64,000 nucleotides of DNA from Deltaproteobacteria bacterium HGW-Deltaproteobacteria-12 (lineage in GTDB: Bacteria > Desulfobacterota > Syntrophia > Syntrophales > Smithellaceae). Below the pieces are notes generated by a model. That model was not told where the DNA came from. It did not search any database and saw only the letters and a list, made by a program, of their open reading frames with translations. Position numbers and translations under genes: made by a program. Of this stretch, positions 59,146 through 64,000 are shown piece by piece (within the stretch, counting starts at the first letter, position 1; each line of letters opens with the position of its first letter). The DNA lies in assembly GCA_002840565.1 (NCBI GenBank), contig PHBK01000010.1:184375-248374 (forward strand), read 5' to 3'.

Positions 59146-59327
59146 AGAACGAAGAAAACAAGTTAAGAAAAGACTGGAAGGAACAATGGGAACGGTCGTC
59201 ATGCTCACTAATTGAGTAACTCTTCTGGTAAAATCAGTACAAGAAGAAACGGCCAAAGGAGATAAGGATGAAACATGAACAATAGGCGGTCATTGTGCGC
59301 CGGATAACGATCAGCCCTGTATCATCC

Positions 59328-60143
59328 TCACGCGACGGTCAGGCTCTGCCAGGTATGGCGCTCCAGAAATGATCCCGGTACATTTTGCTCCATTTCGACA
59401 AAAAGCGCCCAGGGCACCGCAAAGGTCAGGAGATTGTCCCCCAGTTGTTTGCGGATAAAGACTCGCGCCGACAAATCGGTAAGACCGACGACCGCCCGCG
59501 GTTTTGCCGATTTGGCTTCCTGATAAGGATAGATGCCGATTGTCTGGCAACCGGCGGCAAAGGGAATGATCACGTTTTCAAAACTGCCTCTCCCGTAATT
59601 GGCCAAAACTACAAGTGCGGAAAGGGCATCGGGATTAACGAAAAATATGATCGTCTGCGGTTTTTCGAATTCCTCATCGACAGCAGCTAACGGTTTAAAC
59701 ACTACGTATTTTGTCGGAATTTCCATCATCGGCAGAGTTTTAATAAATGTCTGCACCTGCTCCGGGTTCTTAATGTAACGCTCCCCGTTCACAAAATCAT
59801 CATGAGCTTCAGCGCGCATAAAGGGTTTAATTTTTTCGGCCAGTTCTAAGCCCCCGGGCCTCAGCGAATTGCCCGAGGAGAGAAAATGGCAGAAACCCTC
59901 CTCACCGCCGGGAAAACTTTTATATTGATTGCCAAAGCCCAGACCCACACCGCCGCCAAAGCAGCCAAATGTCCGGGAGTCCGCTACCGCAACTTTACCT
60001 TTGGCTGCATTCGCAACAAGCCACATGACACAGCCCCACTTCTTTTCCTGAAACTGCATTGCACCAGCCGGCTTTTCATCCGACCAGATGATCGCTACAG
60101 GCTGGTACTGCGGATGAATTGCTTTTGCTATTTGACTTTCCAT
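59328..60143 (-). CDS. DUF169 family protein
   Basis: A 271-residue protein matching DUF169: an early YQPVAIIWSDEKP, then GCVMWLVANAAKGKVAVAD, CFGGGVGLGFG, a glycine-rich GGEEGFCHFLSSG, and KPLAAVDEEFEKPQTIIFFV. The family is common in methanogens and anaerobes and its role is unknown. Cys residues in the CFGGG and FCHF segments could bind a metal or cofactor. ATG 60143 follows GGGGAGAAGCACT. A paralogue relic lies at 58024-58143. Confidence 0.8.
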   Translation of the reverse strand: MESQIAKAIHPQYQPVAIIWSDEKPAGAMQFQEKKWGCVMWLVANAAKGKVAVADSRTFGCFGGGVGLGFGNQYKSFPGGEEGFCHFLSSGNSLRPGGLELAEKIKPFMRAEAHDDFVNGERYIKNPEQVQTFIKTLPMMEIPTKYVVFKPLAAVDEEFEKPQTIIFFVNPDALSALVVLANYGRGSFENVIIPFAAGCQTIGIYPYQEAKSAKPRAVVGLTDLSARVFIRKQLGDNLLTFAVPWALFVEMEQNVPGSFLERHTWQSLTVA

Positions 60144-60235
60144 AGTGCTTCTCCCCCGGATAATCACTTTCTTCCCGCCATTTATCCTGATGCTCACAAC
60201 TTACCGATGATGCACTTATCCCGGCAGAAAACCTT

Positions 60236-60793
60236 TTACCGGAACGATCTGTCGAATAATTCTCTGATTGCTGTTTTGCCGTTTTCATCCAGGATGCGTG
60301 TTCCGCCGCCGGTAAAATGAGTCCTGTCGATTATCGGTTCGTCGCCTTTCTTGCGCTCTATCCAATCCATTTTATTCCAGGTAAACCAGGAATTGTTTTT
60401 TTGATCGAACACATGCAGCGGTTTGTTGCAGATTTTGCTGAATTCCGCCCCCCAACCAGTCCCGCCCTTCACAGTCTTATCCTTCATAATTTCACCGATA
60501 ACAAACACTTCCTGTCCGTTGTTAATCTGATACCAGATTGTCTGGAGAATTTTGCGGAAAGTCGTGTTGTCGGTGTAGCGTCGATTCATCAGTTTCGAAA
60601 TGTACTCCAGAGAAACATCGCCATTTCTCAATTCCTCGTGATTTAAAACCCGCAATCCTCTTTTGCGCATTATAGTATGCCCTTCAAAAGTAAAGTTAAT
60701 TTCCTCAATTCCCAGCCTCTCGGCGTTTGTTCCAAATTCCGCTTCCGCTCCCTGAGCGCCTCCGCTAAAGAGAATAAAATCTTCCTTATTCAT
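60236..60793 (-). CDS. SLOG-like protein of unknown function
   Basis: A 185-residue protein starting with FILFSGGAQGAEAEFGTNAE, a SLOG/DUF2493-like Rossmann opening (SGGA-GA-E). Later it has EVFVIGEIMKDKTVKGGTGW and HVFDQKNNSWFTWN, then FTGGGTRILDENGKTAIREL. SLOG domains bind nucleotide-derived signals in defence and stress systems, and the GGxxGA opening is the reason for the call. I do not recognise the exact family. It is 92 bases upstream of the DUF169 gene on the same strand. Confidence 0.5.
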   Translation of the reverse strand: MNKEDFILFSGGAQGAEAEFGTNAERLGIEEINFTFEGHTIMRKRGLRVLNHEELRNGDVSLEYISKLMNRRYTDNTTFRKILQTIWYQINNGQEVFVIGEIMKDKTVKGGTGWGAEFSKICNKPLHVFDQKNNSWFTWNKMDWIERKKGDEPIIDRTHFTGGGTRILDENGKTAIRELFDRSFR

Positions 60794-61063
60794 TACTGCT
60801 CCTTTCCATAAGTGTGTAAATTAAGTTCAAATTAGGTTATATAAATTTTGACAGATCTTCCGATTTTCTGAATAATCAGCTTTTGCCCAGTTTTCGCCTC
60901 CTGTGAACCATTAAAAAGACTGACTGTCAAGAAGAAAATATCGCCGGTCATTGACAGTTCGCTTTTTGATTTTAATGACTTATATAATGAATTAACTTGT
61001 CATTATGCTTGACAGACTATCCGACTTTATAATAACTTATTGACACAGAGGGATGGACTATAA
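60794..61063. other. Intergenic region upstream of the cyclase gene
   Basis: About 270 AT-rich bases between divergent genes. TTGACA-type hexamers occur at about 60,957 and 61,015, but neither has a well-spaced -10. No gene is seen. Confidence 0.35.
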
Positions 61064-63652
61064 ATGACGCCAAAAACTATCTTGGACAATCTATCGCTGA
61101 AAAATAAAAGTCTTTATTCCCGGCTGAGCATTATCTTTGCGTTGTTTTTCCTTTTCCCGGTGCTGGCCTTTGGCTATTTTGCCTACAAGTACAATATCCT
61201 GTCCGATGAGCTCTCCCCCCTGCTTGCTCTTGCTTTGCTGGTGGCCGCATTTTTCGGATATACGATCATCCGGAAAATATTTGACGATATAAGCGCTACC
61301 TCAAGCAGCATGAGCAAGACCATCGCGAGGGACATGAAAGGCAGCGCTCCGGAATCCGCCGCAAATGAATTGCAGGGGATCGCCCGCTCCTTTCATACTC
61401 TGCAGGAGGAGCTTCTCACCAGTTTCCGCAGCCTGGACAGGCGCATGTCTCAGATTTCTGTTTTGAAAGAGCTTTCCGACCTCTGCTACGTAACCTTTGA
61501 TCCGGAAGATCTTTTTCATGTTACGCTGGAGAGGGCACTGAAACTGGTCAATGCCGACATCGGCTCCGTAATGATACTGGAACAGCCCAAGCGGGATGTC
61601 TTTATTGTCCAGGCCGGCATCGGCCTGGGGGAGATCCTGAACAAGGCGGATCGCATCGATTTTGCATCCAGCATCGCTAAATATGCCGTCATCAACAAAT
61701 CGCCGCTCTTGGTTGAAGATATTGAAAATGATATCCGCTTCCAGCGAGTCAACCGCCCCCGTTACGGGACGAAATCATTTCTTTGTATGCCGCTAAAAGG
61801 CAGCAGGGATGTCATCGGCGTCCTGAATCTGTCCCGGCGCGCTACGGATCTGCCATTCACGCAGGATGACGTGGATGTCCTGACCCCGCTTTTGAGCAGC
61901 GCCTCCTTCAGTTACGACAATTTAAGACTGATGAAAAAGAATGACCTGAATGATCAGCATTTTAACGTCTTTGATTCCCTGCAAAATATCATGAGCTCCA
62001 GTCTCCGGAACAGCGAGCTGTTGATCACCCTCTTAAAAGAGATACAATTGAATGTTCCCTTTGACGTCGCCATGATTTTGGTGGAGAATGAAAACAACCC
62101 CGCCCATCTGAACCTGGTCAATTTTCTGACTGAGCATGCCAGCAAGCTTTCCCGGCAGTCGAATTATGCTTTCGGCGGCAGCTTATTTGAACAGGTCATC
62201 AAACAGGGAAGCACGATCCTGGCCGATGATCCAAAGCAGTGGATTCATCCCATTGAAGAGACGCTTTTATTAGATCAGAGCCTCAAGTCCTGCCTGTTGT
62301 GTCCCCTGAAGGTGAACGGACTGATCAAAGGGGTTCTGGTGTTTGGATCCAGGCAATCGCATATCTTTGCCGACGTCAAGGAACAAACCGAACGCCTGGC
62401 ACATTTCATTGCCCAGGCCCAAGAAATGAACCGCCTCTCGGCATCCGTAGTGAAGCGCGATCAACAAATGGCCCTGGTTAAGCAAATTGGCAGCCTGCTG
62501 GCCGCTTCGACCTTTGATATGCAGGAAGTCCTCAAGCACACTATGGATCTTATCCGGGCAAGCCTGGAGGTGGAGGCCGGATGTCTGTTAATGCTGGAGA
62601 ATGATGAACTGGTGTTTAATGTAACTTTCAACAGCGACGACAAGGTCAACACGGAAAACCTACGGAATGTCAGGCTGAAACTGGGACAGGGAATAGCTGG
62701 TTATTGCGCCGCGCGCGGTGAACCGATGATCGTTTCTGATGTCCGGGAATCGAAACAATTTTCTGCCGAATATGATCGGCTAACCGGCTTCACCACGCGC
62801 TCGGTTCTCTGTGTTCCGCTCATTTCCCAGGGTCGCGTGATCGGGGTTATCGAGATCATCAACAAACTGGGGGACGAATTCAACAATAATGACCTGCAGC
62901 TCCTTCATTCTATAGCCACTTCCATGAGTATTGCCATGGAGAACGCCAGGCTTTACCAGGAGACTCTTTCGATGGCCGAGCAGGAACGGGACATTCGCAA
63001 TATGTTTCAGAAGTTTGTGCCCAAGGAAATTGTGGACAAGATCACCCATACCGCCCACGGGACAAAACCGGTTATCAACGAGCTGAAAACCCTGACGTTT
63101 ATGAATATAGATATCCGTGGTTTCTCCCTCCTTTCCCGTGCGCTCGGACCGCAGAAGACCGTTGCCGTTCTCAATCATTTCTTCGGCATCATGGGCGAGA
63201 TTGTCATTAATCACGGCGGTATTGTGGACAAATATCTGGGGGATGGTTTTTTGGCATTATTCGGCGCCCCTGTTTCCGGCATCAATGATGCGGATCATGC
63301 CGTGGCGGCGGCTCTGGAGATGCAAGCGGCCATCGTATCCATTAACAACCATTTTGCCGGCGAGCTTGGCAAGCCGCTGACGATCGGCATCGGCGTCCAT
63401 ACCGGAGAAGCGGTCATCGGCAACATCGGCTTTGAAAAAAAGATGGATTATACCGTCATCGGTGACTCGGTGAACGTGGTTTTTCGCCTCCAGGATTTAA
63501 CAAAAACATTGCCGAACGGCATCCTGATCAGCGACAATACACTCCGCGCTCTTACCACAACTCGTCCTTTGGTTCGGGAAATTGGCTGTTGCAGTGACGG
63601 ACAGGTTTTCGGTGAATTGAAGATTTATGAACTTATGGGACGGGAAAAATAA
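61064..63652 (+). CDS. Membrane GAF-GAF-GAF class III adenylate cyclase
   Basis: An 862-residue signalling protein. Two N-terminal helices (about 22-42 and 50-70) lead to a HAMP-like linker and three GAF domains (about 155-295, 320-460 and 480-640). The C-terminal cyclase domain (about 665-850) has both metal Asp residues (NIDIRGFS and DKYLGDGFLALFG), the purine-specific Lys in DKYLGDG and Asp in DYTVIGDSVNVVFRL, which favour ATP over GTP. It makes cAMP under GAF control. The length is typical for GAF-rich cyclases. The start ATG 61064 lacks a strong ribosome site (GGATGGACTATAA). Confidence 0.9.
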   Translation: MTPKTILDNLSLKNKSLYSRLSIIFALFFLFPVLAFGYFAYKYNILSDELSPLLALALLVAAFFGYTIIRKIFDDISATSSSMSKTIARDMKGSAPESAANELQGIARSFHTLQEELLTSFRSLDRRMSQISVLKELSDLCYVTFDPEDLFHVTLERALKLVNADIGSVMILEQPKRDVFIVQAGIGLGEILNKADRIDFASSIAKYAVINKSPLLVEDIENDIRFQRVNRPRYGTKSFLCMPLKGSRDVIGVLNLSRRATDLPFTQDDVDVLTPLLSSASFSYDNLRLMKKNDLNDQHFNVFDSLQNIMSSSLRNSELLITLLKEIQLNVPFDVAMILVENENNPAHLNLVNFLTEHASKLSRQSNYAFGGSLFEQVIKQGSTILADDPKQWIHPIEETLLLDQSLKSCLLCPLKVNGLIKGVLVFGSRQSHIFADVKEQTERLAHFIAQAQEMNRLSASVVKRDQQMALVKQIGSLLAASTFDMQEVLKHTMDLIRASLEVEAGCLLMLENDELVFNVTFNSDDKVNTENLRNVRLKLGQGIAGYCAARGEPMIVSDVRESKQFSAEYDRLTGFTTRSVLCVPLISQGRVIGVIEIINKLGDEFNNNDLQLLHSIATSMSIAMENARLYQETLSMAEQERDIRNMFQKFVPKEIVDKITHTAHGTKPVINELKTLTFMNIDIRGFSLLSRALGPQKTVAVLNHFFGIMGEIVINHGGIVDKYLGDGFLALFGAPVSGINDADHAVAAALEMQAAIVSINNHFAGELGKPLTIGIGVHTGEAVIGNIGFEKKMDYTVIGDSVNVVFRLQDLTKTLPNGILISDNTLRALTTTRPLVREIGCCSDGQVFGELKIYELMGREK

Positions 63653-63676
63653 ACCACGGCAGGATGCGGTTGTTTA

Positions 63677-63830
63677 AACCCAGATTACGCAATAGAAAAA
63701 AATTTATAAAACAACGGTCTTTGGAACGAAGTGACGAAGCAATCTCATATAATCAATTGCTTAGATTGCTTCGCTTTGCTCGCAATGACAATCTCTCTAA
63801 AGCTTTATACCCTATTGCGTAATCTGGGTT
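63677..63830. mobile_element. 154-bp MITE-like element with 19-bp terminal inverted repeats
   Basis: AACCCAGATTACGCAATAG (63677-63695) is exactly inverted at 63812-63830. The inside holds GAAGTGACGAAGCAATCTC and ATTGCTTCGCTTTGCTCGC, a palindromic core of the kind common in Syntrophus-like genomes (from memory). There is no coding frame. Confidence 0.7.
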
Positions 63831-63871
63831 AAAATCATCTGTGCGGCGAACTTTACTATAACTTTCAGAAA

Positions 63872-64000
63872 TTACAATGCCGCAGAAGCCTGCTCAATCT
63901 CATCCCTGACGATGCCTGTGCTGCTTTGGTGAAATTGTTCCAGCGCTTCTTCGGCCTTCCGGCCTCCGATGCGGCCCAGAGCCCAGGCGATCATACTTTG
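63872..64000 (-). CDS. HEAT-repeat protein, C-terminal part
   Basis: The last 42 residues of a gene running off the right end. MIAWALGRIGGRKAEEALEQF is a PBS-lyase-type HEAT repeat (A-x-G-x-I-G-x4-A motif), followed by GIVRDEIEQASAAL and the stop. HEAT repeats mediate protein-protein contacts or, in some families, phycobilin or metal-enzyme maturation. The rest is outside the window. Confidence 0.7.
   Translation of the reverse strand, partial: QSMIAWALGRIGGRKAEEALEQFHQSSTGIVRDEIEQASAAL

Noticed and set aside
59080-59219. Short frame ending ...KEQWERSSCSLIE after the SDR gene
   Set aside because: No start, no ribosome site and no family; it overlaps REP-like repeats.
1-64000. tRNA or rRNA genes
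   Set aside because: No cloverleaf with T-loop GGTTCGAATCC-type signature and no rRNA segments were recognised. A tRNAscan-SE/Infernal run would settle this.

Overview
The window looks like the chromosome of a strictly anaerobic, Gram-negative deltaproteobacterium, most like the Syntrophus/Smithella group. The evidence is a class III (anaerobic) ribonucleotide reductase, menaquinone genes, a rubrerythrin/ferritin-like protein, sigma-54 regulation, PilZ/GGDEF/adenylate-cyclase signalling and scattered REP/MITE-like repeats. This placement is an inference from gene content, since no rRNA or tRNA gene is present. Both ends cut genes: a flavin disulfide reductase on the left and a HEAT-repeat protein on the right.

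Region 1 (1-8.1 kb) is an arsenosugar / 'rSAM-selenodomain' type cluster. It holds two TVP38/TMEM64 membrane proteins, a mercuric-reductase-like flavoprotein, a HTH-MEDS regulator, a CMD peroxidase-like protein, the radical SAM protein ArsS, the two associated glycosyltransferase-like proteins, a DUF3047 and a DUF1499 exported protein, and an NADH-dehydrogenase-like flavoprotein of the type fused to SelD elsewhere. Region 2 (8.1-14 kb) holds signalling genes: an RHH-PilZ protein set among repeated 19-bp motifs, an exported hydrolase, and a partner-switching set (STAS, broken RsbW, SpoIIE-type phosphatase). Region 3 (14-23.1 kb) is accessory: a SIR2 protein, a HEPN/MNT pair lying between a 181-bp gene relic and the intact CocE-type hydrolase gene it matches, a divergent sigma-54 activator with a visible -24/-12 promoter in front of the hydrolase, and a decayed transposase with a short inverted-repeat element.

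Region 4 (23.1-47.4 kb) is mainly core genome: acyl-CoA ligase, PAS-GGDEF cyclase, RNA methyltransferase, rhomboid protease, and trpB2 with a complete Trp-codon leader peptide and attenuator. It continues with a GpsA-like dehydrogenase, MORN protein, universal stress protein, SurE, an LpoA-like protein with a PLD protein, gmhA-grpE-dnaK, three hsp20 genes, and an overlapping operon of an ABC transporter with the menaquinone genes ubiE/menG and menA. Region 5 (47.5-49.6 kb) is an AT-rich accessory patch with an HTH-nuclease protein, a gene relic and a membrane protein. Region 6 (50-64 kb) is core again: an HD phosphohydrolase overlapping nrdD, a crotonase, a ferritin-like protein, a fused diadenylate cyclase-YbbR protein two bases from corA, an SDR gene beside a relic of a DUF169 gene, an intact DUF169 gene, a SLOG-like protein, a GAF-adenylate cyclase and a terminal MITE.

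The strongest observations are the tryptophan attenuator upstream of trpB2, the sigma-54 promoter/activator pair around the CocE hydrolase, the two cases of 3'-end gene relics beside newer genes, the arsenosugar-type cluster in an anaerobe, the DAC-YbbR fusion coupled to corA, and a non-canonical residue at the expected glycyl-radical position of NrdD.
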